NCBI GenBank assembly: GCA_020744425.1
Contig: JAGMUV010000037.1
Location: 310,001-374,000 of the forward strand
DNA: 64,000 bases
Direction: 5' to 3'
Source of the DNA: Dactylonectria macrodidyma
Lineage: Eukaryota; Ascomycota; Sordariomycetes; Hypocreales; Nectriaceae
Below, piece by piece: positions 42,247 to 53,548 of the stretch (positions are counted from its first letter, which is position 1; every line of letters begins with the position of its first letter). Below the pieces are notes generated by a model. It saw only the letters and a program-made list of their open reading frames with translations. It did no database searches and had not been told where the DNA came from. Made by a program: the position numbers and the translations under genes.

Positions 42247-43633
42247 ACAGTGGGCCTCAGAAAGAGTCAACACTTCCGGAGTCAACCCGGTGTCACTGTA
42301 CCTGCACCACATGAAGGCTTCATTTTCAAATAATTCTAGCAAAATCAAATAAATGTCAATTAAATATTTATGTATACCAATCTGTAGAATTTTGAATGGA
42401 GTTTCCAACGGCATCTTCAATATTTCGTATACCAGCCACGTGCGCGGATAACGGCCTCCATTCTGTGCTTCATTGAATGGATCAGGTTCTGCAGCACCTC
42501 CGGCTCGATTTCTTCCCACAGCTCGATCGCGGCTTCAATGAGCCGCTGCTTTGCTTCCTCGGTCTTTGGCATGTACGAGAGCTCAGGGTATCGCTCACAT
42601 ATCCTTGTTTTGAGGATGGCCCATAGGTTTTCTATGGGGTTGAGATCCGGGCTGTAGGGGGGCCAGTCGATGACCTCCGCCCGTCTGTTCTCGCACCATT
42701 CTAGCAGCCAGCTCATCATTAATCGCGATCGAAAAAGGGGTGAATTATCGTGCTGGAACCGGCTGTTCCTGGTGACAATGCGAGGAAGGTATTGCTGCAG
42801 GCATTCGAGCAGAACTCGCGCTGTGACGCCGCCACGGTCCGAGTTCTCATCGCCATAAAGAGGGATCATTGGAAGCCGCCTGAGGAAGCTGAAGGCACTG
42901 AAAAACATCTGCGAATGTCTCGTTGGAGTCACACGGGTCTGGACGTTCTTTCTGAATAGTCTCTCATGCTAGGAGCTGTCAGGGCGGTCACAATCGCAGT
43001 AAGAAAACTGACCGGCTTGCAGAAGCACCAAGTGCGTCTCTGGCCCTCGCCTCGGGCCACGATAACTTCATCTGAGAAGGTCCAAGACTCCCAGAATTCG
43101 GGAGACATATGCACATATCTCCTCGCAAACCGTAGCCGCCTTGTGGCCGTTGCATCGCTCAGGAAGGGCCGGATAAGTGACTTATAGTGCATGATGCCTT
43201 CCTTCTTCAGGAAGCTTAGAATAGTCCCCCTAGAACAGGTCAGACCAGCTTCTTCGATCAATTCCTTCACTTGGATATGAGGGTCTTGTGCTATAACCCT
43301 CAGTATTCGTCTCTTTTCCCGTTCTCCTAGTATACGTGGCCGGCCGGACCTGGGTTGGTCTTGACCACTCTTTTGGTCGCGATACCTTCTTACCACACCA
43401 TAAATCGCGTGCCGACTAATGCCCTCATCGCGCGCGATCTGGGTGGCGGACACGCCCGAGTTGTACCTCCAAACAATCCTCGTTCTCGTATGAGGTGAAT
43501 GATAGTATCGCGACACCATTCTGACCTAATTTGGCTGCGCAATGTGTCGTTGAAGTTGAATGTTGATTATGGTGTGGGTAGAGGGAAAGCGGGGTACCTG
43601 GAAATGTGTCGACACTTTTCAAGACCCACTGTA
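42247..43633 (-). mobile_element. Tc1-type element nested in hAT
   Basis: Inverted ends start TACAGTGGG with TA at both borders (42247 and 43633). The outer hAT reading frame rejoins when it is removed. About 1.39 kb with an intact-looking transposase gene. Confidence 0.88.
42417..43519 (-). CDS. Tc1-type transposase (DD34E), one intron, 352 aa
   Basis: Exon 1 43519-43013, 44 bp intron 42969-43012 (GTCAGT to CCTAG), exon 2 42968-42417; phase 0 joins CFCKP to HERLFRKNVQ. Helix-turn-helix domain (SATQIARDEGISRHAIYGVV) and GRPRILGEREKR linker are followed by the catalytic triad in WTFSDEVIV, FQHDNSPLF and PYSPDLNPIENLW. The intron is short; without it the frame stops at 42929. No other lesion seen. 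Distinct in sequence from the transposases at 10810 and 19435. Confidence 0.85.
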
Positions 43634-46506
43634 TCCTGCTAGCATATCCCTCCGCCGCCGCTGCTCATGGCCGCGGCGTAACCAGTTCTTGAGACATTCG
43701 TTCGCTTCAATTGTGACAGATCCAAGCCGATTGCGTTCGTCGGTGATTAGGCGTTTGGACTGACTGAAGACACGTTCGCATTCGGCGCTCATAGCTGGGA
43801 TAGAGAAAAGATCGAAAGCCATTTGGGTAAGGATCGGATAGGACTTCTCGCGCTCGCGCCACCAAGTCAGCGGCTCTTCGACAAAGGGTTCAACAACGTC
43901 TTCATCATAGAGGTAGCGCTCAAATTCGTCGACCATTCTGCGCCTCTTTCGCCTGTCGCTATTGCTATCCACATCAACGCTGCGGTCAAGCCTTCTATGT
44001 AGTTTGAAGCGGCCCAGCTCTGGCGTTTGCTGAGGTTGCTCAGTTTGCTGCGGAGGAGAAGCTGGCTCCGTAATGCTGTATTTTGTTGCATACTCGTTGT
44101 ATAACTGGCGGACGTCTGGCTCAACAGTGTCCACCCAGATCTCGTGTGATCGCCACTTATCCTTAAAGTAAAGCAGCTTGAAGCTTGGGACGAGACAAAT
44201 CGCGGCACGGTAGTACGGTGTCTTTGCTGTCAAGTCGAAATATTTCATAAGCTTCGTGTAGCCAGCATCGAGTCCTGCAACATAGTAGTTAGAATAGGAC
44301 CTAGGGTCTGCAGCAACTGCAGCTTTTTCTTCCTGCAGTAAGCCGTCAAGGATGTCCATCATCTCCAACGCCTGCCAAAGAGCGCCGTAGTGCCGTGTAT
44401 AGCATGGCCTTCCAGCTCGAGGGTAGCGTCTTTAAAGGGCTTTAGCAGAGCGACAAATCTCTGGATTTCCTCCCAATCGCTTCTCTTGAGGAAGTCCTGG
44501 CTCAAATCATAATCTGCGTCCCTCTCCCACTGTGCACAAAACAACTCAATTGCATTCCTAAGCTTAAGCGCGCGCTCAAGCATAGAGAAAGTTGAATTCC
44601 ACCGGATCCCGCCGTCCTTGATAAGCTGTAGGCTGAAAAGCTCATCATCTTGCAGGGCCTCGGCTTGTAGAGTCTCGAAATGCTGTCGGCGCTGATCTGA
44701 GCGTGTAATGTAGCGAACAATATTATGAACTTTGCCGATAACGCCTCGTTGCCGCCAGATCGAGAAGGATTCTTGGTCGTTACAACACTGGAGCTGTCGT
44801 TCGGCCTTACTCACACCTTTGCCATAGAGAATTGCCTTGACAACGAGGTTGATAACGTGGCCAGAACAGCGGAGTCGTCTCCAGTCCGGATCGAAACCAA
44901 ATCGCGTAGCTAGTTGTAACACGGCGCGATCGTTATCCTGGGCGTTATCCATCATGAAACAACCAAGCTTCGGCTCGAGATCGTACTGCGTAACTACGCT
45001 AATAAGGCAATTTGCTATATTTTCGCCTGAGTGAGAACCATATAGCCGCGGGAGGCCGAGAAGAGCTTGATGATTGGTGTAGTCCACGCCTAGTAAGCGG
45101 AGGTTAAAAGTTGGATTAAGCCTTATATAATAAAACGTCTGAATAGTAAAGGGCATCACATATATATACGTACCTACAAAGTGCGCAACTACGCCGCAGA
45201 GGCTCATCCCACTAGTTGACGTCCATAAGTCGCAGCTTAGGTGGACCGCACTCCTACATTCCTTCAACTCAGCCTTCAAACTCTCCCTGCGTGTCTCAAA
45301 TGCAGCCATTATCCAACTGCTCAGCGTCGTCGCGGACGTCGGGAGAAGCCGCTCTAACTCAGGCCTCCCATACGAGAGCAAGTCACACGTATCTCCGGCA
45401 GTTGCGCTTCGAAAGCTCACGTCGTGAGCAACAACCCAGTCCAGATACTGCTGCCTGTAGCCTTCCCCAGCAATAGGAGTCCGTAGTGGACCAAAGCTAT
45501 TAGCCTTCTTACTTCGATCCCATGGGTTGGAAACCCGGATATGCTGAGGAACTTCGCCGTCCTCAGAAATGCCGTGTTTGTGCTTTAAATGGTAGGCGAT
45601 CGCACTATTTCCGTTGTATTTAAATATTGTAGAACAGTCGCTGCCAGTCTCATGGCATCTCCGACAAAGCCAGTACTGCTCATTTTCTGACTCGATATTG
45701 GCACCGTGGTCCCAAATCCAGGACTTCTTTGTCTTGCCGGTTGTACGCTTGTGCTTCATATAGTAGTGCGCATCGCTTAGACGTTTGTTGTTGTACTGGA
45801 GAGCACCCCAGCGAATTGGGAAGGCACCATCGGCAAGAGGTCTCGGAGCTCCGACAGATGAAGGAGATGACAAGGGCCCAGTTGAAGGCGTGGTCGATTT
45901 CTTGGCGGAGGACTCGATTGATGGTTGGATTGAGAGCTCCGTAAATTGGTCTGCTGAACGCGACGATGACGGCGTGGAGGAGAAGGACGGGGCCGGCATG
46001 GTGGTGTGTACTGCCGGAAATTTTCCGTTGTGCGTACGTGTAGGGAGCGTTGCTATATGCAAAAAGAGATGCTGAGTCTAGACGGGAGGGCAAGTTGAAG
46101 TTCGAACGGAGGCCGCCAAAACTCTCGCTAAGACGCGTTACGCGTCGCGCATCTGGCACATCGAACGGAATGGCTCGGGACAGTCAGGTCGGGACAATCA
46201 AATGACAGGGATTAATGCGCTAAGCAAGGGGTTAAGAGACGCCGTCTCTGGGCTAGGATCTGAATAGGAAAAACTCGGTCTTTACATCGAGTTGAGATCC
46301 ACTAATAGGTATCTGGGAGGGTTTTAGAAACCCCCTCTAAATCCAACCGTTAACTAGTTAACTGACAACCTTATAACGTCCCTAACGGTTGAAATGAGGA
46401 ACTTATAACGTCCCTAACGGTTGGTATTACGTAAGCCGTTAACTGGTCTGTTATCCAAATGGTTAACTGACTATTGGACACACTGCCTTCCGATCTACCT
46501 CACACA

Positions 46507-47113
46507 GAACTCTCCCCTGAAAAATTTTTCCCCTCCCTGCAGCTGTTAGTGGTTTGCTAGTGGAGGGGCATTTTTTCAGGCCACCCGACCATGCTTTTGC
46601 CTTCAACGCCCCATCGGGGCCTTAACAGGCACAGAGAAGACCTTAGGAGAGTTCATCTTCCTCTGCAAAAGCTGGTCACCACGCTCAGCCGGACCTCGCG
46701 ACTGCCTTCAGAACCAAGGCAAACGGAGGTATTGGAAGGCGCGCAAAGGCCCTCCAAACAACGGAGAGCAAATTATCCTCCGTCTTCGCCTTTTCTTTTC
46801 AGCACCAACCCTCTACCTATACCTGTGGTTGCCCGCAGCTGGTAGGTTAGCTACACCGAACATCTTAAGGCAGGTGGACTCTTCGCCGATGGCGGCGGAG
46901 GAGAGTGGTCTGTATGTCATCAGACAGGCTCCAGAATTGGAAATGGACAGGTCAAATAGTAAGAGACGGATTGAAGGGTAAAAGAGAAATTCAGGCATTT
47001 GGATCGAGACAGATTACTAGGGCTCGGAACCGAGTATTGGACGCTTCTAGAATAGGCTTAGCGAATCTTACGTAGTTGCCCCTCTCTAAACACGGGCGTA
47101 ATGGAACATCATC
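46507..47113 (+). mobile_element. 607 bp retroposed repeat, copy 2, with 14 bp TSD
   Basis: Perfect 14 bp duplications ATCTACCTCACACA (46493-46506 and 47114-47127) flank it, inside LINE copy C. Starts GAACTCTCCCCTG and ends GGAACATCATC. The long duplication and the ATC-repeat end indicate target-primed reverse transcription, as for SINEs or truncated LINEs. Copy 1 is at 33810-34426. No pol III box A/B pair found. An 84-codon frame (46591-46845) is conserved between copies. Confidence 0.8.
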
Positions 47114-47127
47114 ATCTACCTCACACA

Positions 47128-48373
47128 CCAGCGACACGCGGGCGTGCCACGGCGGTGCTGCATAGGCTTCGATTGTTTCCATCCGCCCGATTCCGCTCTC
47201 GCCGAGGGCAAGCGCCAGTCTCTTCATCGGCGAGATGTACCTTCGACTCACTGATACTTTGAGTGTCGCTAGCGGGTGCTTCTTTGGCAGCGTGTGCATA
47301 TTGATGTACAACTTCATTCCAGCCAGAGCATGTCGCTCGTGTACTGTTTGGATGTTGGCTTCCGCTTCAGCTACTGCCCTCGCCACCGTCTGGAAGGCTC
47401 CCGTGATGGCCCGCGCTCCTATTTTCTGTGCCCTGTTGAACTCTTTCAATTCCCTTTCGCCGCGCGCATGCGCCCATACGACAGACGCGTAGTCCATGGC
47501 TGGGGCAACGGTTGCGACGAAGAGTTGTCTGGCAGCTTGTGGTGGCAGCATCCTGAGTCGCCTTAGACACATGGCTGCCAAGAGACCTTTCGTGGCGGCC
47601 TTGGCCATGTGTTCTTTGAACCTGAGCTCCGTGTCCATGATTACCCCTAAGAGTTTGGCCTTCGCCTTTGGCTTGACTTCCTCGCCACGCTTTGTACACA
47701 TGTTCTTGGAAGAGCAGCAAGGCCTGCTCTGCCGACCGCCGCTTCCTTGCCCCAAAGTGGTTTGTGGGCAGGAGCCCAAACGTCTCAGCGACGTACGAGA
47801 TCCTGTCCGCTACCACTGCTTCGAGCACCTTGCCCAGCGTCGACAGCAGCGAGATGGGTCTCCAGGCCTTTGCGACCGCGTAGTCGGCCTTGTCCGGCTT
47901 CTTGAGCGGGATGATCTTGGCAGTCCTCCACTGGTCTGGTAGCTGTCCTTCATTCAGTGAGGTGCGGAACAGATGCATCACGCGTTCCTTGACCACCGGC
48001 CACAGTTGCTTCCACACCATCGCCGGCAGGCCGTCTTCTCCGGGTGCTTTCCACGCCTTGGCTGCCATGACTTTCTCCTCCACCTCCTCCAACGTCAAGT
48101 CTGGCATGGCCACTTCTCTCCGCCGCGGTCGTGGACCTTCGTCTTCGATGGTTGCTGGCAGCGGCGGGAAGAATGCCGTCAGCAGTTCTTCTGCCTGTTC
48201 CGCCTTGTCCTGCGTTGTCGTCCCGTCCGCCCTTTTCAGCCGGGGGATTTTGTCGCCGACCATGTCGCCACCGGGTTTGAGGTATTTGGCTGCTTGCCAG
48301 ATATTGGCGCCGTCTGCGAGGAAGTCGTCCCAGTGGGCCTTCTTCTGTCTTCTGATACTGTCGTGGTACTGGG
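47128..48373 (-). pseudogene. LINE copy C ORF2 fragment
   Basis: Contains KYLKPGGDMVGDKIPRL, WRPISLLSTLGKVLEAVVAD, then, after the deletion and in another frame, LLGVIMDTELRFKEHMAKAA to SRRYISPMKRLALALGES. No FVDD box, no endonuclease, no C-terminal zinc motif. Non-functional. Confidence 0.85.
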
Positions 48374-48455
48374 GGGGGGGGTGGGGGCTGAGGTATCTGC
48401 ACCAATAGGCGGTCTCAACCCTGGAGGTCATTACGTGACCACCCGATCAGATGCT

Positions 48456-48476
48456 TTGTACATGATCCAATCTAAC
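48456..48476 (+). repeat. LTR 3'-end remnant
   Basis: GTACATGATCCAATCTAACA matches the end of the LTR remnant at 37198. Upstream LTR sequence is not recognisable. Confidence 0.4.
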
Positions 48477-48626
48477 AGAAATAGCCATATTTACCCCTAA
48501 CCTAGCACTAGTTTCTTCTAAAATAGCCCTTTAAAAGATTTAAAAAAAAATAGATAGTTATACTGACCTTATATACTGACCTTATCTATTAAGAATTTTC
48601 TACTCTTTTTAAAAATCAGGTACTAC

Positions 48627-48821
48627 TGTGACGGGAGCGTCTGGAGTGCTGGACCCAGGGTGGGGTCAATACGTAACTAGGGCGCACGGGGCAGGCCACA
48701 GGGACTATCAACGCGTCTACGCGTCTACGCGCCTGCCCGCTTTCTCTCTTTCCTCTTCATCGTAGTATTCTCGCAATACAGTGGCATTACCTCTTGAGTT
48801 GATCTCATCTGGCCCGTGACA
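48627..48821 (+). mobile_element. Solo LTR, 195 bp, with ACTAC target duplication
   Basis: Same family and same length as 18434-18628, with only a few substitutions (for example CCCGTGACA for CCTGTGACA at the end). Perfect ACTAC duplications at 48622-48626 and 48822-48826. Confidence 0.9.
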
Positions 48822-48826
48822 ACTAC

Positions 48827-49330
48827 CTGGTGAGTGTGAATCCGAGTTTTGTTGTGCCGTGTTTTCTGTCCCCCACATCTAGGTCAAAGCGGTCTAGTCT
48901 CAGGCCCTGTTGGCTATACTCCCTTCCCTCTTCGAGTAACCAGTGTGGCTAGGTGTGCTCACCGCAAGCCGCCCAGGCTAACAAACAGCGGTAGGAGCCC
49001 GGCGGCCACGCGAAGCTGGCAGCGGGCTCTCGCCCTAGATCAAGCGGGCCGGCCCTTGCCCACTAATCCAAGCGCCTTCCTTTGTATTCTTACTTTCTTG
49101 CATGCGAATGTTAAGAAAATGTCTAATTTACATCCATTCGCTTAACAAGTGCACTGTAAATCGTTCAACTTGGTTTGCGCAGCCCTCTGAGGCGGCGATG
49201 GCATCTGCCACCTCCAGCCCGCCTGCCCCAGATCCGTTCGATCTGGGCGTCCACACCCCCGCCAATCTTGCCAGAGGAGCTCGTGCCGCCATCCTCCGAA
49301 ACAGCTCGCCTATTGTGAACAGTCCAATCT
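48827..49330. other. Non-coding, no gene recognised
   Basis: Follows the solo LTR; short frames without recognisable domain. Confidence 0.4.
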
Positions 49331-49522
49331 GTGTCTCGCTCGCCTTCGGGAGGGCGGCTCGCCGCTCAATGCGGCCTCCTATACAGCAACTACGGAAGGA
49401 GCGCAGCACGCCAATTTTCCCGATCTGCCGGGCCGCGGCAATCATGGAAGGGATGCGACAAGTGCGATGTAGCGATTTGTAACTCGAAGGATTGTTGGGA
49501 CTTCTACCATAGGCTAATTTAG
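49331..49522 (+). pseudogene. piggyBac C-terminal Cys-rich fragment
   Basis: Frame ends GCDKCDVAICNSKDCWDFYH and stop, matching the terminal zinc-binding motif of piggyBac transposases (compare CSVCQVVLCNNDYCWYIYH in the element at 14625). Only the final 30 or so codons are convincing. Confidence 0.6.
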
Positions 49523-50239
49523 GTGGGGAGGAGATGTACCTTTTTTTTGCGCCATTTTAATTGGGTCGACCCCCCTGTCGTGACCGCGTTGGAGGTTTAC
49601 TATGTATGACAGTTGATGGGATAGTGATAGTGTGTGGTATTCTGGGCTGTTGTATTGGGTTTGGAAAACTTATAGATTGATATGTGGGGGAAATAAGCGT
49701 GCCGTTTCAACACCAGTGCGAGTGATAAAAGTCCAATGGTCTCAACACCAGGACATCTTGGTATGGCCGCTTCTTATACTCAAATTGACAATTTTCCCTC
49801 TTTGGTATTGCGACTGATTGATCTCTGCTAGTTCAGTCCCCTGATCCCTGTCTCAATTATTGACCCTCACCCTATTGGCTAGGTCTCTTAGTTCCGCATT
49901 ACTATGGTAAGCTCTTCAAATCGTGCCACTGCTCCTCAAAGCTTGCTGCATAGGTTTGATTGGCTACGCAAAACAAAGGTAACACACACACGCCCTATTG
50001 GCCAAGTCTCTTCATCCACCAACCCAGAGCCGACCACTTAAAACCGCGCCCTCTTCTCAACATGTGCAGCAACCCACTAGTAAAACAGCCATACAGGCTC
50101 TTGTTGCAAGCTTCGTACCGAAAGGCTACTCAGCGCAAGGGAGCCGCCAACTTGCCCACCACGCCCAGCTTCCAACTTCCAACGTCCCCCGGCGGACGTG
50201 CGCCTTCCCCTGTATATCGATATCGATATAACTCTCTGC
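49523..50239. other. Non-coding, no gene recognised
   Basis: AT-rich spacer before LINE copy D. No domain or clear repeat. Confidence 0.4.
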
Positions 50240-51703
50240 CTCAAGGAACACATGGCCAAGGCCGCCACGAAAGGTCTCTTGGCAGCCATGTGTCTAAGGC
50301 GACTCAGGATGCTGCCACCACAAGCTGCCAGACAACTCTTCGTCGCAACCGTTGCCCCAGCCATGGACTACGCGTCTGTCGTATGGGCGCATGCGCGCGG
50401 CGAAAGGGAATTGAAAGAGTTCAACAGGGCACAGAAAATAGGAGCGCGGGCCATCACGGGAGCCTTCCAGACGGTGGCGAGGGCAGTAGCTGAAGCGGAA
50501 GCCAACATCCAAACAGTACACGAGCGACATGCTCTGGCTGGAATGAAGTTGTACATCAATATGCACACGCTGCCAAAGAAGCACCCGCTAGCGACACTCA
50601 AAGTATCAGTGAGTCGAAGGTACATCTCGCCGATGAAGAGACTGGCGCTTGCCCTCGGCGAGAGCGGAATCGGGCGGATGGAAACAATCGAAGCCTATGC
50701 AGCACCGCCGTGGCACGCCCGCGTGTCGCTGGTGTGTGAGGCAGATCGGAAGGTGGCGATAGCGGCAGCCAACAGTGTCGAAGACATCACCATCGCGACC
50801 AGCGCTTCCGACAGAGGAGGAATGACGGGCATGGGAGGCATCATCAGCCACAAAGCAGCAGGGCGAGAGAATAGGGTCATGGCCAGGTACTCGGTCACTC
50901 TCGGCTCGCGAGACGACCAGAACCCCTATACAGCCGAGCTAGGGGCGATAGCCATGGCATTGCGATGCATGCCTGACGGATTACGGGATCGAAGGCTTAC
51001 CATACTGTCAAGCGGCCAGTCAGCTCTGAAGGCGATCGCGCGACCGCGACAACAATCGGGAGAGTGCGCCATCCGGGAAATCTACAACCACATCCGACGG
51101 CTAGGAAAAGGCAACAACAGGGTCAAGATGATTTGGGTACCTTCTCGGGATGATGCGTTCCCCTTGGGGCCCAAGGCGAAGAGACAGGCGCAGAGAGCAA
51201 CTGAATTGGGGCGCATGCCAGAGACACAGCCGTACCAAGCCCGATCGACGCGGATAAGACTAGCGAGAAAGCAGCTACAACAGCACCAGACACTACCGGA
51301 CAGAGTGGGCGGCTTCTCCAAGAGGGTTGACAAAGCGCTACCAGGCATGCACACAAAGGTTTTATACGGCGGACTGAAGAGACGCGAAGCAGATACGCTT
51401 TCGCAGTTGCGCACAGGAATGGCGAGGATTAACAGCTACCTGTCGAGGATCGGTGCAGTGGAATCAGACTTGTGCGATTGTGGAAGGGCAGTCGAGACGA
51501 TGGAACATTTTCTCTTTCGCTGCAGCAAGTGGGATGCACAACGCGAAGGCATGCGGCGAATCGGACAAAGCGAGATGGGAAACCTCTCATTCTTCCTGGG
51601 AGGAAAGTCGGCATCGGACGGACCGAAGTGGTCACCTAACCTACAGGCGGTGGGAGCAGCGATCAAATTTGCGATGAAGACAGGAAGGTTGGGAGTGAAG
51701 TAG
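50240..51703 (+). pseudogene. LINE copy D ORF2, C-terminal part
   Basis: Uninterrupted for about 487 codons: end of RT, RNase-H-like region (PYTAELGAIAMAL) and C-terminal CDCGRAVETMEHFLFRC. No catalytic RT box. Typical product of incomplete reverse transcription. Confidence 0.88.
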
Positions 51704-52010
51704 GAGAATGGGACATACTAACAGCCGGAACCAGGAAATAGTGGCACAATACTAACACAATACAGCCTCATTTTGACAGACCACGCTTCAGCTGCTGAGG
51801 ATAGGATGCTGAACACTTGGAGAAATTGGCCTTCAAGCAGGCCTGTCAGAGAGAGTCAAGCGAGGCCAAAAGAAAGCGATCCAGGGAGAGAAAGTGGGGC
51901 TTTACTTGTGGTCAGAATTGAAGGTGGCAGAAATGTAAAGAGCATAGCGTATTCCATGGCCCTATGAGATCCGTTCTCCCGGGCGTAATAAATCTACTAC
52001 TACTACTACT
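50240..52010 (+). mobile_element. LINE copy D, 5' truncated, with intact 3' end
   Basis: Starts abruptly in ORF2 at KEHMAKAATKG after TATCGATATCGATATAAC-like sequence and continues through the stop at 51703 and the 3' UTR to CGTAATAAATC followed by a TAC-repeat tail (about 51993-52010). It therefore defines the true LINE 3' end, lost in copies A, B and C. Very close to copy A. Confidence 0.9.
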
Positions 52011-53548
52011 ACCACCCCCCACTTTTAGTCAACAGACATACACTTAAGCGATCACAATAGGGGCAACGGGGAGAGGATGGGGACATAGACACAATACACG
52101 CGATGAAGCTATCTGAAGTGCCACGTTTGCTTTCCGACAATTTCAGGGCCAACAAGGTTTTTTGACCCCGCCTGACTGATAAGAGGGAGCAGGTGGAGGC
52201 CAAAGCGCGAGAAAACGAAAGTTCACGCTATGCTGGTAGCTCACACCTGGGACGCTGGGAGTGACCCAAGCTACGAGAGCATGACATCATCGGTCAATCA
52301 GTGCCGTTCTACCGATGCCGACAGCTTTTCAGGCCTGAAGTTCGAAGCCTTGTCAAGGAACTGTAAGTACAGAGTCCTAGTTATACAGTGCCTAGCTGTG
52401 CCTAGCCTAAGGTTGTTAATGTGAAACGTGCTTCCAAGTCCGTGCATTGAACAGAACAATCCGTACTCCGTAGTTATCGCTTGGATCATCTTCTCAGTCT
52501 AACCGGTGAAATTAACCTCTCGGGTGACTGGTCGCGTGAATACCGCGGTGTCTGCGCGGAGCTTCCGTGTCGACTTAATGCCGATTCATCCTGGTGCCCT
52601 CTGTGCCTGGGAGGGGGCTTCTTGCTGGGTTGTTGCACTGCAGCGTACGGATACAGCGGTTGCAGAGGTTACTCCGCAGTCAGGGCTCGCCTTGTCGCTA
52701 GGACTATGACGAGGTGACGGGCTTTCTTGTGCGACAGGGGCAAACTGATGTGAAAGAGAATTGGTTTTCCAGGGAGCCCCATGCTCGTTGACGCTTTTGC
52801 GGTCGTGGTCCACTGCGTCACTGCCAGTTCCAGTTCAGAGTAAAAGATAAGGCGGCCTGAAGAGAGACGGGACTCATCAGGCTGGGCTGGGTCGGTGCGC
52901 GAAGGTACGAGGCAAAAGTACCACCCGTTCTCTTACACCCGGCAAGTAATATCATGGATCCATGCCGAACAAGAGACCGGGGACCCCGCTTCAGGTACCT
53001 GAAGCCACACAATCTCCACTGACGTATGTACCTCGTACGGGAAGCCCAAGGCCTTAGGCGCCCACCAAAATGGGTGTGTGTGTCTTGCCAAACACCTCCA
53101 CCTGGCGTCTGGCGGGTTATAAGGCGTGAAGACACTCCCGCCTCCCCTTCTCCCTCCCCTTCTCCCTGTCCCAATGGTGCCCTATAACTTGCGCCCTGGA
53201 CTGCTTCATTTTAGATTACCTTTTACTCGGCGGCAAAAACACCACCGACCGGCCAGGAATATAAGAAGGGCAGCGACCTCCATCTTCCCCACGAGGAAGT
53301 TGTTGATCATTCTCACCATCGACTCATCAAGAAACTATTTAGGTAATTACTCACCATCGCCTCTTTCCAGCTTGTGCTTCCTTGCAACACATCTCGCGTC
53401 ACTCAACTCTCTCATACAACTACTGTCACTACTGCTCGATACTACCCGACACTCTCAACACTACCAAACATCACGAACTGAACCAATTGTACTCGGCTCT
53501 CTTCACAACTATTCAAAGCTACTCAAGCTACACCACACCACAACCAAC
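52011..53548. other. Spacer and 5' leader of the small gene at 53549
   Basis: No domain recognised in 52011-53100. A GGGCCAACAAGGTTTTTTGA stretch at about 52146 weakly resembles the retrotransposon motif at 19208 and 36951. From about 53130 the sequence is pyrimidine-rich (CTCCCCTTCTCC) and then CT/CA-rich to the ATG, characteristic of a strongly expressed fungal promoter and leader. The long open frames within it are leader artefacts. Confidence 0.5.

Larger units (their letters stand above)
42202..45999 (-). pseudogene. hAT transposase (BED finger), frameshifted and interrupted
   Basis: Starts about 45999 (MPAPSFSSTPSS). BED-type zinc finger (YWLCRRCHETGSDCSTIF, IAYHLKHKHG), then the catalytic core (HLSCDLWTSTSGMSLCGVVA, FMMDNAQDNDRAVLQLA, RRLRCSGHVINLVVKAIL). 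A probable 96 bp in-frame intron lies about 45080-45175 (GTACGT to ACTAG). The dimerisation domain is EPLTWWREREKSYPILTQMA with SIPAMSAECERVFSQSK. A one-base deletion in an A run at about 44377 shifts the frame (HGTTALF to WQALEMMD). The Tc1-type element is inserted in the last codons (after DMLAGY); the coding end resumes at 42246-42202. Otherwise well preserved. Confidence 0.87.
41813..46485 (-). mobile_element. hAT element, 4.67 kb, with nested Tc1
   Basis: Ends CAGTGTGTCCAATAGTCAG and its reverse complement. Subterminal repeats of CGTCCCTAACGGTTG lie on both sides (41850-41960 and 46340-46450), the expected transposase-binding sites. LINE sequence flanks both ends but in opposite orientations, and the adjoining 8-mers (ATGGGAGG and CCTTCCGA) do not match, so no target duplication. 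Interrupted by a Tc1-type element at 42247-43633. Confidence 0.88.
46486..48373 (-). mobile_element. LINE copy C, inverted, internally deleted
   Basis: Minus-strand LINE sequence from CCACGACAGTATCAGAAGAC (48373) down to the hAT border at 46485, carrying the 607 bp repeat at 46507-47113. An internal deletion of roughly 590 bases joins YKAWR to EEVKPKAKAK near 47690, removing the RT catalytic box. The 5' end abuts a G-rich run (48371-48388). Confidence 0.88.
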
